Source: Clostridiales bacterium
GTDB taxonomy: Bacteria; Bacillota; Clostridia; Saccharofermentanales; Saccharofermentanaceae
Length of the DNA stretch: 35,476 nt
Assembly: GCA_017509205.1 (NCBI GenBank)
Contig: JAFWQF010000047.1
Coordinates: 1 to 35,476 of the forward strand
Direction of reading: 5' to 3'
The notes below the pieces were generated by a model that was given only the letters and a program-made list of their open reading frames with translations, ran no database searches and had not been told where the DNA came from. Made by a program: the position numbers and the translations under genes. Position 1 is the first letter of the stretch. Every line of letters starts with the position of its first letter. Below, piece by piece: positions 1 through 8,586 of this stretch.

Positions 1-669
1 AAGCGGACCAGGTTCACGCTTAAGACAGGGTCTCATCGCATTGAGCGCATGAGTCAGTGAATTTCCGCCATTTGCAAAGAATTCAGCCGCATTTTCATAA
101 TCACTGTCAGAATGACCCAGCGATATGACATATCTGTCTTTGAATTTACTGACAATATCCATTGCACCGTCAAGTTCGGGAGCAATGTCTATCATTTTGA
201 TAAGGCCAGGATATTCCTTCTCCGCCTTTTCAATAATCTCAACAAACCTGTCTGAATCCACAAGACAATCCGGGTTTTGCACGCCGGAAAACAAAGGATT
301 GAGGAACGGGCCTTCCAACCTCAGCCCCGCTATTTCAGCATAGGCTCCGTCAAAGTCCTTAAGTCTTGATATTGCTTCGGCGACGGCTCCTGCCGCTTTC
401 AGGATATGATCCTCATCAAGAGTCATGAGAGTCGGAAGAAAACCAGATACGCCGAATGAAGGAAGACTTTTCGCAAGTCTTATTACATCATCTGCATTTC
501 CGTCAGATACATCAAAACCGAATGAACCGTGGATATGCGAATCAAAATATCCGGGAACCGCCGTAAAAGCGCTCATGTCACGTTCTGAATAATTATCAGA
601 ACCGTCATCCGCCTCTATGTCGGGAATGATCCTGCCGTCAGAAGATCTGATGTTCGTCAGGCGGAGCAT
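1..669 (-). CDS. nagA: N-acetylglucosamine-6-phosphate deacetylase, N-terminal 223 residues (runs off the window)
   Basis: Cytosolic amidohydrolase that removes acetate from GlcNAc-6-phosphate during amino-sugar catabolism and peptidoglycan recycling. I translated the minus strand by hand from the ATG at 669. Visible family motifs are a metal-binding loop GYFDSHIHG near residue 40, LEGPF near 120, the HSDSDYE segment near 188, and THALNAMRP near 208, which corresponds to the substrate-binding THxFNAM of NagA. The final third of the protein, with the catalytic Asp, lies beyond position 1. The ATG follows the stop of the M28-like lipoprotein gene by only 4 nt and has a weak ribosome site (AAGAAGAAG inside the lysine tail codons), so translational coupling is likely. 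The family call is strong; the precise substrate is inferred from family. Confidence 0.88.
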   Translation of the reverse strand, partial: MLRLTNIRSSDGRIIPDIEADDGSDNYSERDMSAFTAVPGYFDSHIHGSFGFDVSDGNADDVIRLAKSLPSFGVSGFLPTLMTLDEDHILKAAGAVAEAISRLKDFDGAYAEIAGLRLEGPFLNPLFSGVQNPDCLVDSDRFVEIIEKAEKEYPGLIKMIDIAPELDGAMDIVSKFKDRYVISLGHSDSDYENAAEFFANGGNSLTHALNAMRPCLKREPGPL

Positions 670-673
670 AAGC

Positions 674-2185
674 TTACTTCTTCTTAGCCTTTGTTGTAGG
701 CTTCTTGGTCGGCTTCTTTGTAGGTTTCTTGGTAGCTTTTTTGGTAGGAGCCTTAGTCGGCGCTTTGGTTGTTGTCGAAGTAGACTCGGAAGTAGTTTCT
801 TCTGTCTCTTCTTCAGTTGTTGCGGAAGGCTTCTTTACAGTAGGCTTGGTGGTCTCGCCGTTTTCAGCAGCAATAGAAGCCTTGGCAGCCTGCTTTTTCA
901 GTTCTTCAAGATGCTCTTCGTACTGAGCCTGGGTCATGCCGTAATCAGAACCCTTAAGAAGTGCTTCAACGACTATGAATGCAACAGCATTTATCCTGAT
1001 CTGAAGCCTGTCGCCGCTGCAGTCGATCTCACCGTCTCCGTTGCGGTCATAATCAGGTTCAACAAGGATGGTATCAAGGAATTTCGTTGAATCATCATGA
1101 GTTCTGCGGACTTTTCCGCCGTAGTTCTGGAGATTCAGGTTCTTGGTTTCCTTCATCTCATCAAGAGAATTGAAATTGTATTCATAGCTGTCGAAAAAGA
1201 CAACGGGGATACCGGCTTCGTCAAACACGATATAATCGGACTTGTTCGTTGAAACCTCATTGTAGATATCATCCTTTTTGTCGCCGTCCAAGTCAGCTTT
1301 AATGCCTGATTCGTTGTAGTACAGGTCAAATCCGTAATTCGTATAGAGAGTGTTTGCAAAGCATACGTCGTAGGCCTGATAGAGCTTTCTTCTCATCTTG
1401 TATTTGTTCTCGAGATTGAGCGATTTAAAGCCTGCGGAAGCATATACCTTATCGCCTGCATACAGGCTCTCCATGCAGTACATGACGTCGATACGCTTTT
1501 TCTCATCTTCTGTCAGAGAGTTGTAGAATTCCCTGGCTCCGGCATAATCATCATTGCCTGCTCCGAAAGCTACAAAATAAACATCATAAGAGAACGCCGG
1601 ATAATCCTTGAAAGCCTTCATTGCAGTAAGAAGGCATGCAGTTCCGGAAGCGTTGTCGGAAATACCGTCATATGAATATTCAAGAGCAGTTGTCTCAGCG
1701 GTCTGACCATTCTTAACAGGATTTGTCGGGATCGTCTTGGCAGCGACCTTCTTATCAGTTGGCGGAAGATTATCGTAGTGAGTGCCGATGACAGCGATCC
1801 TCTTTACGTTGCCCAGCTTGCCGTTTTCTTCCTCAGTAATAAAGCCGGTTCCCGGGATCTTTACCACATAATTCTGTGACGTTCCGTTCTTGGTGGTAAA
1901 CGTCTGTACTTCAGGCTCATACTTGAGCTTTATCATCTCTTCCTTAATGGCTTCGCCTGCACCCTTTTCGCCGTCGGAATAAGGCTTTCTTTCAGGGAAA
2001 TCAGCGGCGATCTTCCTTGCGAGATCAGAGCCGTAACTGCCGTAATCGGCGGGCTTAACCTTCTTGGCATCGCTCTTTTTGCATGATGTCAGCAGGCCGG
2101 TTGATAAAGTCGTAAACATTAAAACACCGGCAAGTGCCAGCGATATAATTTTTTCATTTCTAACGGTCTTCTTAAGACTTATCAC
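674..2185 (-). CDS. M28-family-like lipoprotein with Thr/Lys repeat tail; catalytic Glu pair not found
   Basis: Predicted surface lipoprotein of 503 aa resembling zinc aminopeptidases of family M28. A signal peptide ends at a lipobox with Cys35. M28 landmarks are GTHYD (His136, Asp138), SDNASG (Asp177) and a late His363 in RTHDDS. The usual FGAEE motif, which supplies the catalytic Glu and a zinc ligand, reads FGAGNDD here (residues 207-213), and the later ligand Asp is Met-Glu at 238-239. Activity is therefore doubtful. Two Asp-rich loops (298-306 and 379-391) look like calcium-binding loops. The last ~70 residues are low-complexity Thr/Glu followed by KKPTKKPT-type repeats, possibly for wall contact. 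GTG start; a GAGG lies about 11 nt upstream, longer than usual. It sits 18 nt after the AroB-like gene and 4 nt before nagA, so it is probably the middle gene of an operon. Confidence 0.75.
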   Translation of the reverse strand: MISLKKTVRNEKIISLALAGVLMFTTLSTGLLTSCKKSDAKKVKPADYGSYGSDLARKIAADFPERKPYSDGEKGAGEAIKEEMIKLKYEPEVQTFTTKNGTSQNYVVKIPGTGFITEEENGKLGNVKRIAVIGTHYDNLPPTDKKVAAKTIPTNPVKNGQTAETTALEYSYDGISDNASGTACLLTAMKAFKDYPAFSYDVYFVAFGAGNDDYAGAREFYNSLTEDEKKRIDVMYCMESLYAGDKVYASAGFKSLNLENKYKMRRKLYQAYDVCFANTLYTNYGFDLYYNESGIKADLDGDKKDDIYNEVSTNKSDYIVFDEAGIPVVFFDSYEYNFNSLDEMKETKNLNLQNYGGKVRRTHDDSTKFLDTILVEPDYDRNGDGEIDCSGDRLQIRINAVAFIVVEALLKGSDYGMTQAQYEEHLEELKKQAAKASIAAENGETTKPTVKKPSATTEEETEETTSESTSTTTKAPTKAPTKKATKKPTKKPTKKPTTKAKKK

Positions 2186-2203
2186 AATAAAACAAACCTC
2201 AGA

Positions 2204-3274
2204 TCAATTATTTGGACTGATGACCGAAAGCCTCTTTTCGAAAAGCTTCATGGCCTCAGCCTTGTCGATTTCACGGATCACCCATTCAAGTTTTCCTTCA
2301 TCGTTTCTGTCATAATCTACCACACTTACGGTCGTATCTTTATTTTTCGCGAGATTATCCTCAAGAGCTTTCCTGATCATGGAACCGGAAACGCCCTCAA
2401 GCTTTACGGAAAGACCGAGTTTATTGTAGATAGGCACGAGGACCGTGCGGATCTGCTCGGGGAGCGATGAATAAAGACTTATTGCAAGTGCTTCGCCTTC
2501 AGAATAGTTCATGAACCTGAAATAGCCCTCGATGGCTGATGCTATCTCATTTCCGAAGGTCAGGAGCTTGGGATTCTTTCGTTCAAGCGCAGTCCTTGCG
2601 GCATACACCCTGTTAAGAAACAGGCGGATGTCATGCGGAGCTGAATCTGAAAGCGTAGAAAGATCCTTCAGAAGATTGGGATCAGACAAAAGTCCGTATC
2701 TGATTATCTGTGCGTAACCGTTAGAACGGAATTTCGCAGGTACGGTCTGAAGGAAAACAGGATCGATGAAAACGGCATTCTGGCAGTTAGATGCAAAAGC
2801 CGTATCCTTATGCTTTCCGGAATTGACGTAAGACTTCAGGGAAACCGCGGAATCGATCATGGCACCGAGAGTTGTGGGAATTACGATATATCCCGGCTTT
2901 CCGGTATAAAGCGAAACGGCCATGGACGTGCAGTCGATGACTCCGCCTCCTCCAAAAGCTATGACGCAATCGCTTGAACCGAAATCAAACTCAGTAAGAT
3001 CGGCGATTATCTGGGCAACGGTCTTCAAGTCCTTGTTGCCGTCCTGTGCATCGATCATTATCAGATAAGGCTTGATGTCACGAAGGACAAACTGGTTTTC
3101 GATCTTGTTGTAGTAATATCCCGCAACCTGACGGTCAGATATGATCGCTACCTTTATGCCGCCGGTCTTCTCCTCTTTCTGAAGGACTTCAAGCATATAA
3201 CCGGCTGCAAAATCAGCGGCAATACCCGCTCCGGCAAAGCAGTCGAAATTTCTGTTGCAGTCAAGTCTGTCCAA
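2204..3274 (-). CDS. 3-dehydroquinate synthase-like (AroB fold) protein with altered metal ligands
   Basis: 356-aa protein with the NAD-binding and metal-binding layout of the dehydroquinate synthase / sugar-cyclase family. The glycine loop FGGGGVID is at 107-114, the PTTLGAMIDSAVSLKSYVN segment at 133-151, and FIDP at 169-172. The three residues that bind the metal in AroB appear substituted: Glu of GxAEVIKYG is Gln189, His of GHxxGHAIE is Ser246, and His of HGEAVAI is Glu259. The Lys of VIKYG is also Arg192. Shikimate-pathway activity is therefore unlikely by itself; a paralogue with another reaction or a non-enzymatic role fits better. The start is TTG at 3274, supported by GGAGG at 3282-3286 seven nt upstream. 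First gene of a probable operon with the M28-like lipoprotein and nagA, with no shikimate genes nearby. Confidence 0.75.
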   Translation of the reverse strand: MDRLDCNRNFDCFAGAGIAADFAAGYMLEVLQKEEKTGGIKVAIISDRQVAGYYYNKIENQFVLRDIKPYLIMIDAQDGNKDLKTVAQIIADLTEFDFGSSDCVIAFGGGGVIDCTSMAVSLYTGKPGYIVIPTTLGAMIDSAVSLKSYVNSGKHKDTAFASNCQNAVFIDPVFLQTVPAKFRSNGYAQIIRYGLLSDPNLLKDLSTLSDSAPHDIRLFLNRVYAARTALERKNPKLLTFGNEIASAIEGYFRFMNYSEGEALAISLYSSLPEQIRTVLVPIYNKLGLSVKLEGVSGSMIRKALEDNLAKNKDTTVSVVDYDRNDEGKLEWVIREIDKAEAMKLFEKRLSVISPNN

Positions 3275-3304
3275 AATAAGGCCTCCGGCTTCCTGAAAGT
3301 TAAT

Positions 3305-3332
3305 TTGTATATTACCACAAAAGTGTTAGAAT
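3305..3332 (+). promoter_or_regulatory. Promoter of gltX-glnS
   Basis: A -35 TTGTAT (3305-3310), a 16-nt spacer and a -10 TAGAAT (3327-3332) preceded by TGT, giving an extended -10. The ribosome site AGAGG (3356-3360) precedes the gltX ATG at 3367. Assigned by eye. Confidence 0.55.
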
Positions 3333-3366
3333 ATACGCTCAAGCAATCTATTAATAGAGGTAATGT

Positions 3367-4818
3367 ATGAAAATAAGAACGAGATTCGCACCCAGCCCCA
3401 CGGGCTTTATGCATGTCGGAAATCTGCGCACCGCACTCTACGAATACCTTACGGCAAAGCATGAAAACGGCACTTTTGTATTAAGGATCGAAGATACCGA
3501 CCGTGAACGTTATGTTGAGGGTGCAACTCAGGTCATATATGACACGATGAAACTCGCAGGCCTCGAGCACGACGAAGGACCCGACATCGGCGGCGAATTC
3601 GGCCCTTATGTCCAGAGCGAAAGACTTTCAATGTACAAGCCCTATGCCGAAAAGCTCGTTGAGGAAGGCAAAGCTTACAGATGCTTCTGCACCAAAGAGC
3701 GTCTTGAAGCCCTCAAGGAGAATGCTCCCGAAGGCACCGGATATGACCGTCACTGCAGAGACCTTTCCGCTGAAGAGATCCAGAAGAACCTTGATGCAGG
3801 CATGCCTTACGTCATCAGACAGAAGATGCCCCTCACAGGATCAACTTCTTACCACGACCTCGTTTACGGCGACATCACTTTCCCCAACGAGGATCTTGAC
3901 GATCAGGTTCTTATCAAGACAGACGGCTTCCCTACCTATAACTTTGCAAACGTAATCGATGACCACACCATGGGAATCACACACGTTGTAAGAGGCAGTG
4001 AGTATCTTTCTTCCACACCTAAGTACAACCTGCTTTACGATGCATTCGGATGGGAAATCCCCACATACATCCACCTCCCTCTCATCATGGGCAAGTCCGT
4101 TGACGAGGAAGGCAACGAAGTAATCTCCAAGCTCTCAAAGCGTCACGGTTCCACAGGATTCATGGATCTCGTAAACGAAGGCTACCTGCCTGAGGCGATC
4201 ATCAACTACATCGCCCTTCTCGGCTGGGCTCCCAAGGATACAAGAGAGATCTTCTCCCTTAAAGAGCTTATCGAGGCATTTGACATCAACGGCATCTCCA
4301 AGTCACCTGCCGTTTTCGATTACGACAAGCTTTCATGGGTCAACCAGGAGCACATCAAGGCAATGTCCGATGAGGAATTCCTTACACACGCCAAGCCTTT
4401 CTACGATGAGGTCGGCGTTGATTCCTCCTGCTATGCTCTCCTTGCGGAGCTCTTAAAGCCCAGGATCGCAAAGTTCACAGAGATCACAGAGAAGCTTTCT
4501 TTCATTAAGAACTATGGTGATTTTGAGCTTGAACTCTTCGAACACAAGAAGAGCAAGTCAACGCTCGAATCCTCAAAGGAAATGCTCGAAAAGGCCATCC
4601 CCGTCCTCGAGGGACTCGATTGGGACAGAGATGCTATCACTGAAGCGATGAAGACACTTGCAGAGAGCCTTGAGGTCAAGAACTCAGTTGTCATGTGGCC
4701 TGTAAGGATCGCTGCGGCAGGCGTTGCGGTAACTCCCGGCGGATGCGCTGAAGTTATGATTCTCCTCGGCAAGGAAGAATCGCTCAAGAGAATTAAATAC
4801 GCTTATTCAAGACTTTGA
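3367..4818 (+). CDS. gltX: Glutamate--tRNA ligase
   Basis: Class I aminoacyl-tRNA synthetase that charges tRNA-Glu in the cytosol. At 483 aa it has the usual full bacterial length. The HIGH-type signature reads HVGN (16-19) within APSPTGFMHVGNLRTAL, and the KMSKS-type loop is KLSKR (about 255-259). A Cys/His cluster CFC...HC around residues 110-137 matches the stem-contact zinc site found in many bacterial GluRS. The C-terminal third is the helical anticodon-binding region. First gene of a two-gene operon: glnS starts 15 nt after its stop. A separate GlnRS next door suggests this enzyme need not mischarge tRNA-Gln, though that is inference. Confidence 0.96.
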   Translation: MKIRTRFAPSPTGFMHVGNLRTALYEYLTAKHENGTFVLRIEDTDRERYVEGATQVIYDTMKLAGLEHDEGPDIGGEFGPYVQSERLSMYKPYAEKLVEEGKAYRCFCTKERLEALKENAPEGTGYDRHCRDLSAEEIQKNLDAGMPYVIRQKMPLTGSTSYHDLVYGDITFPNEDLDDQVLIKTDGFPTYNFANVIDDHTMGITHVVRGSEYLSSTPKYNLLYDAFGWEIPTYIHLPLIMGKSVDEEGNEVISKLSKRHGSTGFMDLVNEGYLPEAIINYIALLGWAPKDTREIFSLKELIEAFDINGISKSPAVFDYDKLSWVNQEHIKAMSDEEFLTHAKPFYDEVGVDSSCYALLAELLKPRIAKFTEITEKLSFIKNYGDFELELFEHKKSKSTLESSKEMLEKAIPVLEGLDWDRDAITEAMKTLAESLEVKNSVVMWPVRIAAAGVAVTPGGCAEVMILLGKEESLKRIKYAYSRL

Positions 4819-4833
4819 TCAGGAGTGTTTGTT

Positions 4834-6498
4834 ATGGCAGACAGCAAGAATTTCATTGAACAGATCATCGACGAAGAGCTTAAGGAAGGCGGCAGAGTCT
4901 ACGGCAAGAAGATCCACACCAGATTCCCGCCCGAACCTAACGGCTACCTTCATATAGGCCACGCAAAGGCGCTGGAGATCGACTTCGGTACAGCCGAGAA
5001 ATACGGCGGCCTCTGCAACCTCAGAATGGACGACACCAACCCCACCAAAGAGGATGAGGAATTCGTTGAAGCGATCAAGGAAGACATCCACTGGCTCGGC
5101 CACGACTGGGATGACAGATTCTTCTATGCTTCCGAGTACTTCGAGCAGATGTACGGATTTGCTGTCGAGCTCATCGAGAAAGGCTTAGCTTATGTTTGCG
5201 AGCTCACTCCCGAGCAGATGCGTGACATGAGAGGCGACACGCAGACTCCCGCTCAGAGCCCTTACCGCGACAGGCCCATTGAAGAGAGCCTCGATCTTTT
5301 CAAGAGAATGAGAGCCGGCGAGTTTGAGGACGGAAAGATGACTCTCCGTGCCAAGATCGACCTCGCTTCAGGCAACTTCAACATGAGAGACCCCGTTATC
5401 TACAGGATCAATCACCTTCCTCATCACAGAACAGGCAACGAATGGTGCATCTACCCCATGTACGACTTCGCTCATCCGATCGAGGACGCACTTGAAGGAA
5501 TCACCCACTCCCTCTGTTCTCTCGAATTCGAGGCACACAGACCGCTTTACAACTGGGTAGTAGAAAATATCTCTGTTGAGTGCAAGCCCCGTCAGATCGA
5601 GTTCGCAAGACTCGGCATCACCCACACCGTTCTTTCCAAGAGAAAGCTCCGTGCCATGATCGAAGCAGGCATCGTTGACGGATGGGATGACCCCAGAATG
5701 CCTACTCTCTGCGGTCTCAGGAGAAGAGGCTATACTCCCGCCTCCATCCATAACTTCTCAGCAAGAAACGGCGTCGCAAAGGTTAATTCCGTTGTTGACT
5801 TCGCATTCCTTGAATACTGCCTGAGAGAAGACCTCAACGAACACGCAAAGCGCGTAATGGCAGTCATCAATCCCGTTAAGCTCATCATCGACAACTACCC
5901 TGAAGGACAGGTCGAGGAAGTCGACGTTGAGAACAACCCCAAGGACGAGAACGCAGGCACACGTAAGGTTACCTTCTCCAGAGAGCTCTTCATCGAGCAG
6001 GAGGATTTCATGGAAGTACCTGCTCCCAAGTATTTCAGGCTCTTCCCCGGCAACGAGGTACGTCTCAAGTCCGCTTACATCGTTAAGTGCGTATCCTGCG
6101 AAAAGGATGCTGACGGCAACGTTACAGTCATCCACTGCACCTACGATCCCGAATCCAGAGGCGGCGACCCTGCTGACGGCAGAAAGATCAAGTCAACGAT
6201 CCACTGGGTTGACGCTTCCAACGCCATCGACGCTGAGATCAGACTTTATAACAGACTCTTCACTACTGAGCAGCCCGATCTCGCTGACTGCAACTACCTT
6301 GATTTCATCAATCCTGATTCACTCAAGGTAATCAAGGGTGCAAAGCTTGAGAAGTCTCTCGAGAACACACAGCCTCAGGACAGATTCCAGTTCTTAAGAA
6401 CCGGTTACTTCTGTGCTGATTCCAAGGACTCCAAGCCGGGTCACCTGGTATTCAACATGGCAGTATCGCTCAAGGACAGCTACAAGCCTGAGAACTGA
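4834..6498 (+). CDS. glnS: Glutamine--tRNA ligase
   Basis: Class I synthetase that charges tRNA-Gln directly, bypassing the GatCAB amidotransferase route. HIGH is at residues 40-43 in [20 protein letters not shown] follows near residue 66, and the KMSKS-like LSKRK lies near 267. The C-terminal half forms the two beta-barrel anticodon-binding domains. An in-frame GTG at 4825 would add three residues, but it overlaps the ribosome site AGGAG (4821-4825), which sits 8 nt before the ATG at 4834, so I chose 4834 (554 aa). Co-transcribed with gltX. Many Bacillota lack GlnRS, so the tandem pair is informative about how this lineage makes Gln-tRNA. Confidence 0.95.
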   Translation: MADSKNFIEQIIDEELKEGGRVYGKKIHTRFPPEPNGYLHIGHAKALEIDFGTAEKYGGLCNLRMDDTNPTKEDEEFVEAIKEDIHWLGHDWDDRFFYASEYFEQMYGFAVELIEKGLAYVCELTPEQMRDMRGDTQTPAQSPYRDRPIEESLDLFKRMRAGEFEDGKMTLRAKIDLASGNFNMRDPVIYRINHLPHHRTGNEWCIYPMYDFAHPIEDALEGITHSLCSLEFEAHRPLYNWVVENISVECKPRQIEFARLGITHTVLSKRKLRAMIEAGIVDGWDDPRMPTLCGLRRRGYTPASIHNFSARNGVAKVNSVVDFAFLEYCLREDLNEHAKRVMAVINPVKLIIDNYPEGQVEEVDVENNPKDENAGTRKVTFSRELFIEQEDFMEVPAPKYFRLFPGNEVRLKSAYIVKCVSCEKDADGNVTVIHCTYDPESRGGDPADGRKIKSTIHWVDASNAIDAEIRLYNRLFTTEQPDLADCNYLDFINPDSLKVIKGAKLEKSLENTQPQDRFQFLRTGYFCADSKDSKPGHLVFNMAVSLKDSYKPEN

Positions 6499-6517
6499 AC
6501 TAACATCTAAAGCAAAG

Positions 6518-6542
6518 CCTGCCGGCCTCCGGCAGGTTTTTT
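6518..6542 (+). terminator. Intrinsic terminator of gltX-glnS
   Basis: Perfect 8-bp stem CCTGCCGG / CCGGCAGG with a 3-nt loop, followed by six T residues, 20 nt after the glnS stop. Confidence 0.9.
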
Positions 6543-6616
6543 GTTGCCTTTAAATAGGTATGTTTTCTAATTAACCGCACTTTCCTGCAGGAATTTTCGA
6601 AAAAATTTAGAGATAT

Positions 6617-6648
6617 TTGTCACAGAATCAGTTTTCGTTTTGTTATAT
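6617..6648 (+). promoter_or_regulatory. Candidate promoter of the ECF sigma operon, possibly autoregulated
   Basis: TTGTCACA at 6617-6624 is followed about 17 nt later by GTTATAT (6642-6648). A TGTCAC-like -35 combined with a GTTATA-like -10 differs from the sigma-A boxes elsewhere in the window and could be recognised by the ECF factor encoded just downstream. The ~75-nt leader to the ATG contains a perfect 12-bp palindrome AAGCTTAAGCTT (6679-6690). Recognition by this sigma factor is inference. Confidence 0.4.
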
Positions 6649-6725
6649 GAGGTGAAGGGCCACATAACGGTTCCGAAAAAGCTTAAGCTTAAACGGCCCG
6701 AAGTAAACGACAAGGAGACAAGTAA

Positions 6726-7244
6726 ATGGCATTGCCGACTAACAGAATTTCTTTCATCGAAGACTGTTACGCATTATACGAACAAAAGATGTTCCGTGTA
6801 GCATTGTCCGTTTTGCACGACGAGTCGCTTGCAGAAGACGCCGTACAGGATGCTTTCCTGCAGCTTATAAAGCATAAGGTGTTCTTCCCCAAAGCCGATT
6901 CGGACGATTGCAAAAGGTTCATCATAACAGTAATCAAAAACGCTTCGATCAACATCTATAACAAAAGAAAAAACGAAAACAAGATCGTAAGCTTTACGGA
7001 AAACCTTGAAGAAGTCGTAAGCAGCGAAGCTGTTGAACCGGACATCGAATCTGAAGACGGGGCTGTATGCACTCCCCTTATAAACTCTCTTCCTGAGAAA
7101 TACCAAGATGTCGTCGAATGCCTTGTCATACGAGATTATTCGGTCAGAGAGACCGCGGAAAAACTGGGCATCTCAGAGGCAAATGTAAGAAAACGATATG
7201 AACGGGCCAGAAAACTGATGCGCCAGGACTGCAAAGAAGCCTGA
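6726..7244 (+). CDS. ECF-type RNA polymerase sigma factor
   Basis: 172-aa sigma-70 family protein with only regions 2 and 4, the layout of extracytoplasmic-function sigma factors. Region 2 covers roughly residues 10-80, with the core-binding segment HDESLAEDAVQDAFLQL (29-45) and the -10-recognition helix that follows. Region 4 (about 115-168) has the helix-turn-helix SVRETAEKLGISEANVRKRYERARKLM. AAGGAG lies 10 nt upstream of the ATG. The next gene, 47 nt downstream, encodes a single-pass membrane protein with a DUF4179-type region, the usual anti-sigma partner. The signal it answers to cannot be read from the sequence; envelope stress is typical for such pairs. Confidence 0.92.
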   Translation: MALPTNRISFIEDCYALYEQKMFRVALSVLHDESLAEDAVQDAFLQLIKHKVFFPKADSDDCKRFIITVIKNASINIYNKRKNENKIVSFTENLEEVVSSEAVEPDIESEDGAVCTPLINSLPEKYQDVVECLVIRDYSVRETAEKLGISEANVRKRYERARKLMRQDCKEA

Positions 7245-7291
7245 AGACCAATAACCTCAAAGCAGAGGTAATCCTAACAAAGGAGATTACT

Positions 7292-8530
7292 ATGGAACAG
7301 TTCAATAATGACGATTTATTCGAAAAAGATATCAGCATTGAAGAATTCGACCACATCACCGACGGTGTTGAGGATCACGTTTTCTCGGACAGATATCTGG
7401 CGGGAAAGGAAAAAATGATGAAGACATATACTCAGAAGAAAAAGGCAAAGATGACAGGCATTTTCCCCAAGATTGCAGTTGCTGCCGCAACGGTACTGGT
7501 TATCGGTACTCCTTTTGCTGTTAACGCCGCTACCAACGGAGCATTTTTCGCAAGTCTCTGGGGCACCGAAGGCAAGACCAACATCCCTAACCATACCGTA
7601 ACCATCGTCGAATCCGAAAAGCTCGACAAGAACGGCAACCCCGTTAAGCACACATTCGAAATGCCCAAGGTGGAATTTGCTGACATGGATCCCGACAAGG
7701 CTGAGGCTCTTCTCAAGGGTAAGCTCAATACGAAGCCCGTAACTGCTGAATGCGGCGATTACAAGTTCACGGTACTTGCAGTTGCCCGTGACGGCAACGG
7801 CATCGCAGTTGAATACACGATCGAGAACGAAAAAGGCGTTAACCTCCTCAACTACAGCCAGCATGACAACGAAGCAAAGGGCGCATGGAATAACGAAGAC
7901 CAGAACTTCATGTACGATTTTGGCGCCGGCCCCGGCAAGACTTATGTAGATCTTTCTAAGTCAACATCTACCAAGCTCTTCTGCAGAGATTATCTGACTG
8001 ACGTTAGCTTCCTTTCTAAGTATGCTGATCCCGACCACGCTGATTTCCCTACCGACAAGGGCATGAAGCTTCACATTTACGAATTCAATGACAGCATGAC
8101 CAACCTCAACAAAGCAAAGAAGGACCTGTTCAAGAACATTAAGAACGATGTAACCGTAGACATTCCGTTCGCAGGAACAATCGACATGAAGACCTGCACG
8201 AGCGCAGACGGCGATTCAATCAAGATCTCCCCTATCTCGATGAATATTAAGGGCTCTGCAAAGCTTTACGGAGAGAATCTTTACGGAGATGCTTTTGACC
8301 CCGAATTCGCTGAAGGCGTAGATTTCCTCAAGAGCGTCAAGATCACATATAAGGACGGTTCTGAATACAACGTCTTCAACAGCGGCGATAAAAACGGCAA
8401 GGGCGCTGTTGCAAGCTACGCATACCTCATCGGCGAAAAGGAATCGATAAGCATCATGTTCAACCGACTTGCTGATACTGAGAACATCTCAAAGATCACG
8501 GTAAACGGCATCGAATTCAACTTCAAGTAA
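7292..8530 (+). CDS. Membrane-anchored anti-sigma-factor-like protein (DUF4179 type)
   Basis: 412-aa protein with an acidic cytoplasmic N-terminus (1-50) that would hold the sigma factor, a lysine-rich stop-transfer stretch, one transmembrane helix (about 58-78, IAVAAATVLVIGTPFAVNA), and a large extracytoplasmic part. The segment immediately after the helix (NGAFFASLWGTEG...) is typical of DUF4179 proteins that pair with ECF sigma factors; the remaining 300 residues are beta-rich and unassigned. Clear ribosome site AGGAG at 7281-7285. Same operon as the sigma factor, ending at a terminator about 25 nt after the stop. Its role as the negative regulator is inferred from gene order and topology. 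Confidence 0.8.
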   Translation: MEQFNNDDLFEKDISIEEFDHITDGVEDHVFSDRYLAGKEKMMKTYTQKKKAKMTGIFPKIAVAAATVLVIGTPFAVNAATNGAFFASLWGTEGKTNIPNHTVTIVESEKLDKNGNPVKHTFEMPKVEFADMDPDKAEALLKGKLNTKPVTAECGDYKFTVLAVARDGNGIAVEYTIENEKGVNLLNYSQHDNEAKGAWNNEDQNFMYDFGAGPGKTYVDLSKSTSTKLFCRDYLTDVSFLSKYADPDHADFPTDKGMKLHIYEFNDSMTNLNKAKKDLFKNIKNDVTVDIPFAGTIDMKTCTSADGDSIKISPISMNIKGSAKLYGENLYGDAFDPEFAEGVDFLKSVKITYKDGSEYNVFNSGDKNGKGAVASYAYLIGEKESISIMFNRLADTENISKITVNGIEFNFK

Positions 8531-8554
8531 AATTGTCAGCCCGTACCAATAAAG

Positions 8555-8581
8555 AAGGCCGTCCATCGTGGCGGCCTTTTT
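8555..8581 (+). terminator. Terminator of the sigma/anti-sigma operon
   Basis: AAGGCC-G / C-GGCCTT stem with a bulged upper part, followed by T5. It lies between two convergent genes, and the minus-strand reading is also somewhat T-rich, so it may serve the EFR1 gene as well. Confidence 0.8.
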
Positions 8582-8586
8582 ACCTG

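Noticed and set aside
617..1090. Arg/Leu/Ser-rich open frame on the plus strand
   Set aside because: It is the complement of the lysine-repeat tail of the M28-like lipoprotein and the nagA start; composition is an artefact of the repeat.
3274..3462. Alternative longer frame on the minus strand reaching 3462
   Set aside because: It is in a different frame from the AroB-like gene, overlaps gltX and its promoter and lacks a ribosome site; the TTG at 3274 with GGAGG is better supported.
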